Origin: Modestobacter excelsi
GTDB lineage: Bacteria > Actinomycetota > Actinomycetes > Mycobacteriales > Geodermatophilaceae
NCBI RefSeq assembly: GCF_005930495.1
Contig: NZ_SJEX01000003.1
Location: forward strand, 82,454-146,453
Length of the DNA: 64,000 bases
Direction of reading: 5' to 3'
This document shows, piece by piece, positions 41,701 to 50,027 of the stretch (position 1 is the stretch's first letter; each line of letters opens with the position of its first letter). The position numbers and the translations under genes were made by a program. Under the pieces are notes generated by a model. The model did no database searches. It was not told where the DNA came from and worked only from the letters and a program-made list of their open reading frames with translations.

Positions 41701-44226
41701 GCGAAGGCGGCGGACCTCCCCACCGCGCTGTCCGGGGTCCGGCGGCTGGCGGCCGACGTGACCGACCCGCAGACCCTCCTCGTGGACCTCTACCTGTCCT
41801 GGCCGGACCGCCCGGCCGACCCGGACGAGATGGCCGCGGAGCTGCAGCGGCTGCTCGCCGACGTGGCGTCGATGCCGTCGATCCGCCGGGTGACGGTCAC
41901 CGTGACCACGCCGGACGGCGACGTCGACGCGGTCACCTTCCGTCCGTCCCCGGACGGTCTCGCCGAGGAGCGGATCATCCGCGGGATGCACCCGCTGACC
42001 GCCCAGCGACTCGACCTCTGGCGGCTGAAGGACTTCGAGGGGCAGCGTCTGCCCTCCGCCGAGGACACCTACCTGCTGCACGTCGTCGCCAAGGACAACC
42101 CGAACGACGAGCGCCTGATCGCCATGGCCGAAGTGCGGGACCTGACGCCGCTCCGCGACGAGGCGGGGGAGATCGTCGGCTTCCCGACCATCGAGCGGCT
42201 GCTGACCTCTTGCCTCGACGGGCTCCGGCAGGGGCAGTCGCAGCGCCGGGCGAGACGGCCGCTGGCGAACAACCGGATCCACCTGTACGCGTGGCCGTCG
42301 ATCGAGGTGCCGCTGTCCGAGGTGGCCACCTTCGCCCGGCTGTCCGCGCCGCTCACGGTCGGCTCCGGTGTCGACCAGATCGTGCTGCTGGCGCGGCTGC
42401 AGGACGAGGCGGGCGGTCTGCCGCGCGAGGTGGCCCTGCGCTTCTCCTACCGGCCGGGCACCGGCGTCCAGATGCAGGTCACCGACCGGCCGACCGAGCC
42501 CCTGCGCGTCCTGGACGACTACACCGAGAAGGTGCTGAGCTCGCGCGCCCGGGGTGCGGTCTACCCGTACGAGCTCGCCCCGCTGCTGGCCGGTCCCGAC
42601 GGCACGTTCGTGGAGCACGACCTCGACGAGCAGGGCCGCCTGGCGCCCGTCGACCGGCCGGCCGGGCGCAACACGGCCGGGATCATCGCCGGCGTCGTCA
42701 GCACGCCCACCAAGCGCTACCCGGAGGGCATGACCCGGGTGATCCTCTTCGGCGACCCCACCAAGGCGCTGGGCACCGTGGCCGAGCCGGAGTGCGCGCG
42801 CGTCGTCGCCGCCCTCGACCTCGCCGAGGAGCGCGGCATCCCGGTCGAGTGGTTCGCGCTGTCCTCCGGGGCGCGCATCTCGATGGACAGCGGCACCGAG
42901 AACATGGACTGGGTCTCCCGGGCCCTGCGCCGCATCATCACGTTCACCCAGGCCGGCGGTGAGATCAACGTCGTCGTCGCCGGGATCAACGTGGGGGCGC
43001 AGCCGTACTGGAACGCCGAGGCCACGATGCTCATGCACACCAAGGGCATCCTGGTCATGACGCCGGACAGCGCGATGGTGCTCACCGGCAAGCACTCGCT
43101 GGACTACTCCGGCGGGGTGTCGGCCGAGGACAACTTCGGGATCGGCGGCTACGACCGGGTGATGGGCCCGAACGGGCAGGCCCAGTACTGGGCACCGAAC
43201 CTGACGGCGGCCTGCGAGCTGCTGTTCCAGCACTACGAGCACGCCTACGTGGCACCGGGCGAACGCTGGGCGCGGCCGGCGGAGACCGACGACCCGCGCG
43301 AGCGCGACGTGCGGTCCTTCCCGCACCAGCACCCGTCCAGCGACTTCACCACGGTCGGTGACATCTTCTCGGCCACCGCGAACCCCGAACGGAAGAAGCC
43401 CTTCGACATCCGCACCCTCATGCACGCCGTCAGCGACCAGGACCACCCCGTCCTGGAGCGGTGGGCCGGCATGGCCGAGGCCGACACGTCGGTCGTCCTC
43501 GACGCGCACCTGGGGGGACACCCGGTCGAGCTGATCGGGATCGAGTCCCGGCCGATCCCGCGCCGTGGCAGCTATCCGGCCGACGGCCCGGACCAGTGGA
43601 CGGCCGGCACGCTGTTCCCGCGCTCGTCGAAGAAGACCGCGCGGGCGATCAACGCCGCCAGCGGCAACCGGCCGCTGGTCGTGCTGGCCAACCTCTCCGG
43701 CTTCGACGGGTCACCGGAGTCACTGCGCATGCTGCAGCTGGAGTACGGCGCCGAGATCGGCCGGGCGATCACCAACTTCGACGGCCCGATCGTGTTCTGC
43801 GTCGTGTCCCGGTACCACGGCGGTGCCTTCGTCGTGTTCTCCGGCGTGCTCAACGAGGGCATGGAGGTCCTCGCCGTCGAGGGTTCCTACGCCTCGGTGC
43901 TGGGCGGCGCGCCCGCCGCCGCGGTGGTCTTCACCCGCGAGGTCGACAAGCGGACCTCCGCCGATGCGCGGGTGCGTGAGCTGGAGGCGGCGGTCAGCGC
44001 CGCCGGGGGGGTGGAGCAGGCCCACCTGCGGGCCGAGCTCGCCACCCTCCGAGCCGGCGTGCGGTCGGAGAAGCTGGGCGAGGTGGCGGCGGAGTTCGAG
44101 GCCGTCCACGACATCGACCGGGCCCGCCGGATGGGCTCGGTGCACGACATCGTCCCCGCCGCCGAGCTGCGCCCGCGGCTCATCGCGGCCGTCGAGCGAG
44201 GAATGCAGCGCGCAGACCTGCCCTAG
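38728..44226 (+). CDS. Single-chain multidomain acetyl-/acyl-CoA carboxylase, 1832 aa
   Basis: The giant enzyme joins every carboxylase part in one chain. Biotin carboxylase (about 1-450) has SRSGGGGRGIRIV as its glycine loop and FTFLEVNTRLQVEHPVTE. A biotin carrier domain follows with LESMKME and biotinyl-Lys618. A central region of about 650 residues leads to a carboxyltransferase (about 1315-1832: SSGARISMDSGTENM, GINVGAQPYWNAEA, RSSKKTARAINAA). It would make malonyl-CoA from acetyl-CoA, bicarbonate and ATP. The order and the large central region recall eukaryotic ACC (about 2200 aa) rather than the split AccA/AccD systems usual in Actinobacteria. GTG 38728 follows GAGAGGGAGAGG. The KAS III gene starts 38 bp after its TAG stop. 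Confidence 0.85.
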   Translation: MFDRIAVINRGEPAMRLTRAVRELNAEHGSRTRVIALHTEAERRATFVRAADEGVLLRETGAGNPYLDHDELARALRASRADAAWVGWGFVAEDPAFAELCASLGVAFIGPPPEAMRLLGAKIEAKVLAEQAGVPVAPWSGGPVEGVEDGRRHAAVIGYPLIVKSRSGGGGRGIRIVRSEAELEEALTRTQAEAGRTFGDPTVFMERLVEGGRHVEVQVIADQHGTAWALGVRDCSVQRRNQKVLEESSSPALSPEQDRSLRESSIELVKAAGYVGAGTVEFLYQPQEELFTFLEVNTRLQVEHPVTEETTGLDIVKLQLHVAAGGRLEGDPPAPSGHAIEARLNAEDAEQGFAPAPGRVVLMRLPTGPGVRVDTGIGVGDVIPPLYDSMIAKVIAWGRDRPEALARLRCALRETTVVLRGGTTTKSFLLDLLDRPEVAEGTADTGWLDRTGAGSRVETAGDAWLALVRVAIDVADAEEARELTAFLASARGGRPRAPHEVGRVVELGYRGQAYRLSVARVGPDRYRVELDDRSVDVDVDRLSELESRLTVGEDRFSVVAVQGTGSHLVEVDGVTHRISTDVGGVVRAPAPAVVVAVRVSAGQEVEAGQTLLVLESMKMETAVRAPFAGRVREVRAAANAQVDAGAPLLVVEQAGGDVEEASGERIALPESSGTAAGGPRDRALSLLAALRSLITGYDIGAGHGKDLVAAYRSARTELPPDDPELLHAELAGLTTFADLCDLSRNRPASEEEEADQQVHSPREHFHAYLHSLDVEREALPESFRGRLRRALAHYGVGEDLEPGPALQAAVYRVFLAQQRIGDQLPAVLALLDRWLTVGLPPSDAARSEIAEVLDRLIGATQLRYPSVGDLARAVRYRYFEEPVVQRARQEVLDEAERLLTELDDADARGGTSDDVARIEALVASPEPLIRLLAQRFVRPTSKPDPIVEVLTRRYYRSRSLQDVRSSLLDGHSAVTADYDLRGTRLHLLALMAKAADLPTALSGVRRLAADVTDPQTLLVDLYLSWPDRPADPDEMAAELQRLLADVASMPSIRRVTVTVTTPDGDVDAVTFRPSPDGLAEERIIRGMHPLTAQRLDLWRLKDFEGQRLPSAEDTYLLHVVAKDNPNDERLIAMAEVRDLTPLRDEAGEIVGFPTIERLLTSCLDGLRQGQSQRRARRPLANNRIHLYAWPSIEVPLSEVATFARLSAPLTVGSGVDQIVLLARLQDEAGGLPREVALRFSYRPGTGVQMQVTDRPTEPLRVLDDYTEKVLSSRARGAVYPYELAPLLAGPDGTFVEHDLDEQGRLAPVDRPAGRNTAGIIAGVVSTPTKRYPEGMTRVILFGDPTKALGTVAEPECARVVAALDLAEERGIPVEWFALSSGARISMDSGTENMDWVSRALRRIITFTQAGGEINVVVAGINVGAQPYWNAEATMLMHTKGILVMTPDSAMVLTGKHSLDYSGGVSAEDNFGIGGYDRVMGPNGQAQYWAPNLTAACELLFQHYEHAYVAPGERWARPAETDDPRERDVRSFPHQHPSSDFTTVGDIFSATANPERKKPFDIRTLMHAVSDQDHPVLERWAGMAEADTSVVLDAHLGGHPVELIGIESRPIPRRGSYPADGPDQWTAGTLFPRSSKKTARAINAASGNRPLVVLANLSGFDGSPESLRMLQLEYGAEIGRAITNFDGPIVFCVVSRYHGGAFVVFSGVLNEGMEVLAVEGSYASVLGGAPAAAVVFTREVDKRTSADARVRELEAAVSAAGGVEQAHLRAELATLRAGVRSEKLGEVAAEFEAVHDIDRARRMGSVHDIVPAAELRPRLIAAVERGMQRADLP

Positions 44227-44263
44227 GTCTGCGGCGACGTCAGGACCATCGGAGAGGAACCCC

Positions 44264-46219
44264 GTGAACGCCTTCGTGCTGAACCGACACGGTCGGCTGG
44301 TCTTCCCCTCGAGCATCATGCCGCAGCTGGACTTCTCGACCATGGAGTCCCTGGACCAGCTCGACACCGTCATCCGCCGCGACTTCGAGACCAAGGCGCC
44401 GAGCGGGACCGACATCCTGGAGAAGATCCGCACCGGGGACTACGACGACCGGTACGCCCTGATGCGGGACATCGCCCTCAACCTGTTCTGGGCCAACCGC
44501 TTCTCGATCACCATGTACGACAAGCGGCCTACCCGGTGGGCGGACCTGCCGCGGACCCGCTCCGACGTGTTCCTGCCCGTGCTCGAGCCGTGGGAGGACG
44601 GCGAGACCAAGGTCGCCGCCGTCGAGTCGGCCTACCCGACGCTGCCGGCCCGGTGGGACGCCGACGTCGAGGACCGGGTCTTCGCCGTCCTGTTCGACGT
44701 GTTCGGCAACCGCAAGAACCACGCGACGACGCTGCCGGCGGTCAAGCCGACGGTGGAGGAGTTCCTCGCCGACGCCGGCAACCTGACCTTCCGGCTGCCG
44801 GACTACGACCCGGACTACCCGGTCTACGAGTACGACGACATCCTCGACTGCCGGGAGGACGTGCCCGAGCTCGAGGCGTTGCACCGTTGGGCGATGGTCC
44901 TGCACAACCAGTACCCGTGGGACCGGGCGGCGGTGGAGCTGGCCCGGGCCGACCAGCTCTCCGACGACGACTACGTGGTCGCCTTCCACCCCCGCGACCG
45001 CGAGGTGCGGGACTTCCTGCGCCGCCTGCGCGCCGGCGTCGCGCCCCGGCAGGCGCCGCGCCCGCGCGAGTCGAGGCAGCCGGTCCGGCCGTTCCCGGCG
45101 GTGGACGTGCGCCGCGCGTTCACCGTGATGCCGCGCCTGGAGTGCCTGGTGGCCGTGCACGGCGACCAGGTGTGCACGAACGACGACGTCGTCCGCAACT
45201 CCGCCTACAACTGGTCACCGATGAGCGCGGACGAGATCCAGGAGAAGACCGGTGTGGAGGAACGCCGGTACACCTCGCTGAGCCTGGAGGAGCTGGCGCT
45301 GCAGGCGGCGGAGGCGGCGCTGGAGAAGGCCGGGCGTGGTCCGGAGGAGATCGGTGGTGTGATCGTGTGCACCTGCACCAGCTCCCGGTTGATCCCGTCG
45401 CTGGCCACCTACCTCTGCGGGCAGCTCGGCATCTACCAGACCCACGCCGCCTACGACCTCATCGCCGCCTGCGCCGGCATGCCCTACGGGCTGGCCGAGG
45501 CCGTGCGCATCCTGCAGGAGGTGGAGCGGCCGATCCTGGTGGTCTGCGCCGAGAAGTTCTCGGACAAGATCGGCAATGTCCGCCCCTCGCGCATGCTGTT
45601 CGCCGACGGCGCGGCCGCCATGATCGTGGGGGTGGCCGCCGAGGGGGAGGCCCCTGACTTCGACTACCTGCAGACCTACGCCAGCGGCCCGGCGAGCGAG
45701 GTGAACTCGATCATCTGGCCCAACCCCGAGTTCGACAACAACATCACCGTGTTCGGCCCGCAGGTGAAGGCGCTCGCCGGGCGCTACCTCGCGCAGATGA
45801 TCGAGGAGATCGGCGCGCTGCCCGCCCCGGACGGCGGGGCCGGCTCCGTGCTGGACAGCATCGACCTGATCGTGCCGCACCAGGCCAACAAGACGATGGT
45901 GCTGCAGCTCGCGGACCGGGCCGGCCTCACCGCCGACCAGCTGTACTTCAACATCGAGACGACCGGGAACGCGTCGTCGGCGAGCATCCCGCTGGCCATC
46001 CACGACGCGGTCCGGGACGGCGTGATCACCGCACCGGTCCGGGTCTTCGCGCCGGGCTTCGGTGCCGGAGCCGTCGCCGGCTACGCCGTGATGCGGGTCG
46101 ACCCCGCGGTCGTCGACATCCAGGACGCCCACCCGTCGGCCGTCGCAGAGGAGCCGCCGGCCCCGGCTGCGCAGGAACCCCAGCCGGCGTCGGAGCAGCT
46201 GCGCGAGGCGTTCACCTGA
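44264..46219 (+). CDS. KAS III-type ketoacyl synthase with about 285-residue N-terminal extension
   Basis: The C-terminal half is a 3-oxoacyl-ACP synthase III-type thiolase-fold enzyme with a full catalytic triad: Cys403 (LIAACAGM), His539 (VPHQANK) and Asn569 (TTGNASSAS). The N-terminal 285 residues (from MNAFVLNRHGRLVFPSSIMP) form a separate domain I do not recognise; it is not a ketosynthase and has no clear motif. KAS III relatives such as NphT7 condense acetyl-CoA with malonyl-CoA to acetoacetyl-CoA, which is the substrate PhaB needs, and the carboxylase just upstream supplies malonyl-CoA. GTG 44264 follows GGAGAGG. A Pro/Ala-rich tail ends the protein. Confidence 0.82.
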   Translation: MNAFVLNRHGRLVFPSSIMPQLDFSTMESLDQLDTVIRRDFETKAPSGTDILEKIRTGDYDDRYALMRDIALNLFWANRFSITMYDKRPTRWADLPRTRSDVFLPVLEPWEDGETKVAAVESAYPTLPARWDADVEDRVFAVLFDVFGNRKNHATTLPAVKPTVEEFLADAGNLTFRLPDYDPDYPVYEYDDILDCREDVPELEALHRWAMVLHNQYPWDRAAVELARADQLSDDDYVVAFHPRDREVRDFLRRLRAGVAPRQAPRPRESRQPVRPFPAVDVRRAFTVMPRLECLVAVHGDQVCTNDDVVRNSAYNWSPMSADEIQEKTGVEERRYTSLSLEELALQAAEAALEKAGRGPEEIGGVIVCTCTSSRLIPSLATYLCGQLGIYQTHAAYDLIAACAGMPYGLAEAVRILQEVERPILVVCAEKFSDKIGNVRPSRMLFADGAAAMIVGVAAEGEAPDFDYLQTYASGPASEVNSIIWPNPEFDNNITVFGPQVKALAGRYLAQMIEEIGALPAPDGGAGSVLDSIDLIVPHQANKTMVLQLADRAGLTADQLYFNIETTGNASSASIPLAIHDAVRDGVITAPVRVFAPGFGAGAVAGYAVMRVDPAVVDIQDAHPSAVAEEPPAPAAQEPQPASEQLREAFT

Positions 46220-46230
46220 GCACCCGGACG

Positions 46231-47076
46231 GTGCGCGGCGCGGACGGCACCGCCCTGCGCGCCTGGTGCAACGACGGCGCCGGGCCGCCGGTGCTGCTGT
46301 GCAACGGGCTGGGCGCGCCGGAGGCGGCGTGGCCGGGGCTGGTGGGCCGGTCCAGCGGCTACCGGGTGCTCAGCTGGTCCTACCGCGGCCTGACCGGGTC
46401 GGCGCGGCCGGTGGACCCGGCGCGGGTCCGCGTGGAGGACCACGCCGACGACGCCCGGGCGGTGCTCGACGCCTTCGACGTCCCGGCCGCGACCGTGATC
46501 GGCTGGTCGCTGGGGGTCAACGTGGCCTTCGAGCTGGCGTTGGAGGACCCGCAGCGGGTGCTGGGCGTGCTGGCGGTCGCGGGCGTGCCGGGCGGCTCGT
46601 TCTCCTCGCTGTTCGCCCCCTACGGGGTGCCCCGCCGACTGCGCGCCCCGGTCGGCCGGTGGGGCAGCGCCCTGCTGCTCGCCGTCGGCCCGATGCTGCC
46701 GCCGATCGCGGCGAGCCTGCCGCCGTGGCCCGAGCTGCTGTCGCCCGGCGCCCTGCGCGGGCCCGCGAGCGAGATGGCGCACCCGGGCGCGCTGCGTGCG
46801 GTGCTGCAGGAGTTCTCCCGCCACGACTGGCGCTGGTTCCGCCACCTGGCCCTCGCCATCGCCGAGCACGCCCCGCTGGACATCTCACCGGTGCGCGGCC
46901 CGGTCACCTTCGTGGCGGGCCGCTACGACTCGCTCGTCGACGTCGCCGACGTCCGCCGCGCGGCGGGCAGCCTGCCGGGGGCGCGGCTGCGCGAGCTGCC
47001 GGGCACCCACTTCCTGCCGCTGCAGCACCCCGGGGTGCTGCTCGAGGAGCTGCGGCGGATGCTGCCCGCCTCGTGA
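46231..47076 (+). CDS. Alpha/beta hydrolase fold protein
   Basis: The 281-residue hydrolase begins 11 bp after the KAS III stop, so it is in the same operon. The nucleophile elbow is GWSLGV, the acid is probably the Asp of GRYDSLVD, and the histidine is in GTHFLPLQHP, in the right order. It could be a thioesterase, a PHA depolymerase-like enzyme or an esterase acting on hydroxyacyl esters; the sequence does not decide. It is convergent with the PHA synthase (4 bp between stops). GTG 46231 is the only sensible start. Confidence 0.8.
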   Translation: MRGADGTALRAWCNDGAGPPVLLCNGLGAPEAAWPGLVGRSSGYRVLSWSYRGLTGSARPVDPARVRVEDHADDARAVLDAFDVPAATVIGWSLGVNVAFELALEDPQRVLGVLAVAGVPGGSFSSLFAPYGVPRRLRAPVGRWGSALLLAVGPMLPPIAASLPPWPELLSPGALRGPASEMAHPGALRAVLQEFSRHDWRWFRHLALAIAEHAPLDISPVRGPVTFVAGRYDSLVDVADVRRAAGSLPGARLRELPGTHFLPLQHPGVLLEELRRMLPAS

Positions 47077-47080
47077 CGGG

Positions 47081-48823
47081 TCAGGCCGGCCGGCGGTCGC
47101 GGACGTAGGAGCCGGGGGCCGGCTCCAGCGGCGGGTGGTCGGCGCTGCCCTGGGCCGCCGGCGCCGGGACCTCGTCGCCGGACCGCTCGAGCATCCACTC
47201 CGCCCACGGCTCCCACCAGCTGCCGGTGTGCCGCTCGGCCGACGCGCGCCACGCGTGGGGGTCCGGCCCCGGCTCGCCACCGGTCCAGTAGTGGGCCTTC
47301 GGGTTGCCCGGCGGGTTGACCAGGCTCTGGATGTGGCCGCTGTAGCTGAGCACGAAGGTGCTCGGCCCGGACAGCAGCTGGGTCGTCCGGTAGCAGCCGT
47401 CCCACGGGGTGAGGTGGTCGGTCAGGGCCCCGGTCACGAACGTGGGGACGGTGATCCGGCTCAGGTGCACCGGGCTGCCGAGGACGCGCATCGCTCCCGC
47501 CCGGACCAGCGCGTTGTCCCCGAAGATCTCCAGGAACTGCTCGTGCAGCCGCGCCGGCAGGTTCGTGCCGTCGGCGTTCCAGGCCAGGATGTCGAACGCC
47601 GGCGGGTCCTCGCCCATCAGCCACTGGTTGACCAGGTAGTTGAAGATCAGGTCGTCGGGGCGCATCCAGCTGAACACCGAGCCCATCTCGCGGGCGCTGA
47701 TGACCCCGCGCCGGCGCGAGTTGCGGCGGGCGATCTCCAGCAGGCGGGGGCCGGAGAAGGCGCCGAGCGGCGCCCGGTTGGCGAAGTCCAGCAGCGTCAC
47801 CGCGTAGCCGGCGGCGTGCACCCGGTCGTCGCCGGTCGCGGCCATGTGGTTCAGCGCCGTCGTCATGACCTGCCCGCCGGCGCACAGGCCGAGGGTCGTC
47901 ACGTCGGGGGAGCCGGTGATCTCCGACGCCACGCCGATCGCGTCGACGACGCGTTGCGCGTAGGTGTCCAGGCCCCAGCCGGCCTGCTCCTTGGTGGGGT
48001 TGCGCCAGCTGATCATGAACACCTGCAGGCCCCGGCTCACCGCGTACTCCACGAGGCTGCGCCCCGGGCGCAGGTCGAGGAAGTAGAAGCGGCCGATCGG
48101 GGGCGGCACGATCAGCACCGGCCGCTGCCGGACCTGCGCCGTGGTCGGTGTGTACTGGATCAGCTCGATGACCTCGTCACGGTGGACGACCGCGCCGGGG
48201 GAGATGCCCAGGTCCTTGCCGACGGTGAAGGCGCTGCGGTCGGTCTGGGTGGGCAGCCCGCCGTTGTGCCGGAGGTCGGAGAGCAGGTTGCGCATGCCGC
48301 GCAGGACGCTGCGCCCGCCGGTGTCGAAGGCGCGTTTCACGGCGGCCGGGTTGCCGAGCAGGGTGTTGGTCGGCGCCAGCGCACTGGTGAACGCGTTGAG
48401 GACGAACCGCGCCTGCTCCACCTCGCGCCAGTCGGCGCCCCGTGCCTCGTAGGCGTCGACCAGGCTGTTCAGCGACCCGGTCGTCGCGAGGTAGGACTGG
48501 GCCAGCCGCCGGTAGGCGGGGTTCGTCGACCAGGCCGGATCGGCGAAGCGCTTGTCCCGGGGGGAGGGCGCGATCTCGTCGGTGCCGCGGAGGATGCGCA
48601 CCGCGTCCCGCCCCAGGCGGCCGGCCTCCCGCGCGAGGGGTCCCGGCTGGGCGAGGGTGGAGAGGACCGCTCGGGCCATGCCGCGCGGGGAGGGGACACC
48701 GACCGGTTCGGCGCTCTCGACCGAGGCCAGCGCCTGGGACTCGTCCGCGGGCACCGGCGGTTGGGCACCGGGACGTGGCGTCCCCGACCGGGTGGTGCGC
48801 GGTGTCGACGTCGTGGTCGTCAC
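47081..48823 (-). CDS. phaC: Polyhydroxyalkanoate synthase (class I type)
   Basis: The 580-residue enzyme polymerises (R)-3-hydroxyacyl-CoA into storage polyester at the granule surface. The lipase-like box LGLCAGGQ places the nucleophile at Cys314; Asp469 (LTDHLTPWDG) and His497 (SYSGHIQSLVNPPGNPK) complete the triad. The N-terminal PHA-synthase domain (DPAWSTNPAYRRLAQSYL and PTNTLLGNPAAVKRAFDTGG) is typical. GTG 48823 is chosen because AAAGGAGG precedes it; earlier in-frame starts have none. No PhaE or PhaR subunit lies nearby. It faces the PhaB/carboxylase/KAS III/hydrolase block, which could supply its monomer. Confidence 0.93.
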   Translation of the reverse strand: MTTTTSTPRTTRSGTPRPGAQPPVPADESQALASVESAEPVGVPSPRGMARAVLSTLAQPGPLAREAGRLGRDAVRILRGTDEIAPSPRDKRFADPAWSTNPAYRRLAQSYLATTGSLNSLVDAYEARGADWREVEQARFVLNAFTSALAPTNTLLGNPAAVKRAFDTGGRSVLRGMRNLLSDLRHNGGLPTQTDRSAFTVGKDLGISPGAVVHRDEVIELIQYTPTTAQVRQRPVLIVPPPIGRFYFLDLRPGRSLVEYAVSRGLQVFMISWRNPTKEQAGWGLDTYAQRVVDAIGVASEITGSPDVTTLGLCAGGQVMTTALNHMAATGDDRVHAAGYAVTLLDFANRAPLGAFSGPRLLEIARRNSRRRGVISAREMGSVFSWMRPDDLIFNYLVNQWLMGEDPPAFDILAWNADGTNLPARLHEQFLEIFGDNALVRAGAMRVLGSPVHLSRITVPTFVTGALTDHLTPWDGCYRTTQLLSGPSTFVLSYSGHIQSLVNPPGNPKAHYWTGGEPGPDPHAWRASAERHTGSWWEPWAEWMLERSGDEVPAPAAQGSADHPPLEPAPGSYVRDRRPA

Positions 48824-48926
48824 GGAGGCCTCCTTTGTGACGTGCATCACTCGGAGGCCCGACGGTAGCCGCTCGGGTGGCCGACGTCACGGCCTCGTTC
48901 CCGCCGTCCGTGGGTATCCCTGGACG

Positions 48927-49757
48927 GTGACCGCACCGCTGTTCCTCACCCGTTCGGGCTCCGGTGAGCCGCTCCTGCTCCTGCACGGCATGGGGAGCTC
49001 CAGCCGCGACTTCTCCGCCGTCCTCCCCGAGCTGCGCGCGCGCTTCGACGTGCTCAACGTCGACCTGCCCGGCGTCGGCAGGTCGGCGCACCTGGAGCGG
49101 CGCCCCACCGTCGCTGCGCTCACCGACGCGGTCGAGCACACGCTCGATGCGGAGGGGGTTGGTGGGGTGCACGTGCTGGGCAACTCCCTGGGCGCCCGGA
49201 TCGCGCTGGAGCTGGCCCGCCGCGGCCGCGCCCTCTCGGTGGTCGCGATCTCGCCGTCCGGGCTGAACGTGCCGCCGGAGCGGGTCGTCCAGGGGCTGGG
49301 CATGGCCGCGGCTCGGCTGGTCACGCGGACGGCGCAGCCACTGTTCGCGCCGCTGTCCCGGTCGGCGGTCGGCCGGGCCGCGCTGCTGGGGCCGCTGAAG
49401 GCCCGTCCGTGGAGCACCTCGCCGGAGGAGGCCATCGGAGCGCGTGAGGGCTTCGCCGACTCCCGTGACTTCTGGCGGACCCTGGTGTGGGGGCTGATGC
49501 TCGACGTCCCGCGCGGCCTGGACCGCATCGACTGCCCCGTCACGCTGGTCCAGGGTGTGGCGGACTGGATCTCCTCCGGCCAGACCGTGCGCTACCTGCC
49601 GCTGGTCCCGGCGTCCCGGTTCACCCCGCTGCTGTGGGCCGGCCACGCTCCCCAGTCCGACCGGCCCGAGACCATCGTGCGGCTGGTCGAGGAGGCGGCA
49701 GCAGGCACGGCCCGCGACGAGGCTGCACCGGCGGAGCCCCTGACCCTCGCCGCCTAG
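48927..49757 (+). CDS. Alpha/beta hydrolase fold protein
   Basis: The 276-residue enzyme starts at GTG 48927 and shows LLLLHGMGSSSRDF (oxyanion region), the nucleophile elbow GNSLGA, and WAGHAPQSDRPE carrying the catalytic histidine. It is divergent from the PHA synthase across a gap of about 100 bp and so may share regulation with it. Intracellular PHA depolymerase or another esterase is possible; no feature decides. The gene ends in TAG and is followed at once by a hairpin. Confidence 0.8.
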   Translation: MTAPLFLTRSGSGEPLLLLHGMGSSSRDFSAVLPELRARFDVLNVDLPGVGRSAHLERRPTVAALTDAVEHTLDAEGVGGVHVLGNSLGARIALELARRGRALSVVAISPSGLNVPPERVVQGLGMAAARLVTRTAQPLFAPLSRSAVGRAALLGPLKARPWSTSPEEAIGAREGFADSRDFWRTLVWGLMLDVPRGLDRIDCPVTLVQGVADWISSGQTVRYLPLVPASRFTPLLWAGHAPQSDRPETIVRLVEEAAAGTARDEAAPAEPLTLAA

Positions 49758-49758
49758 T

Positions 49759-49782
49759 CCGTCGACGCCTCGGCGTCGACGG
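49759..49782. terminator. Hairpin after the 48927 hydrolase
   Basis: CCGTCGACGC (49759-49768) and GCGTCGACGG (49773-49782) are perfectly complementary around a CTCG loop, starting 2 bp after the TAG stop. The remaining 245 bp before the next start hold no gene I can support. Confidence 0.7.
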
Positions 49783-50027
49783 GCACAGCGGAACCGGCTT
49801 CCCGGCCCTGCCCCGCGTCGGCGGCGAGCCGGTCTCGCGACCGTGCGGCGCGGAACCTGCGCTCGGCGCTGTGGCGACTCCGCCGGTGTCAGCACGACCG
49901 CCCCCGTACGACCGGGGCAGCGCCGCGCTGACGGCGCCGCACCCCGCGGTATCAACCGGGGTCGTGTGGTCCTCCGGTAGCCAGGGAGGTGCTGCGCACA
50001 GCACCGGGGCACCGAGGGAGACGAGCC

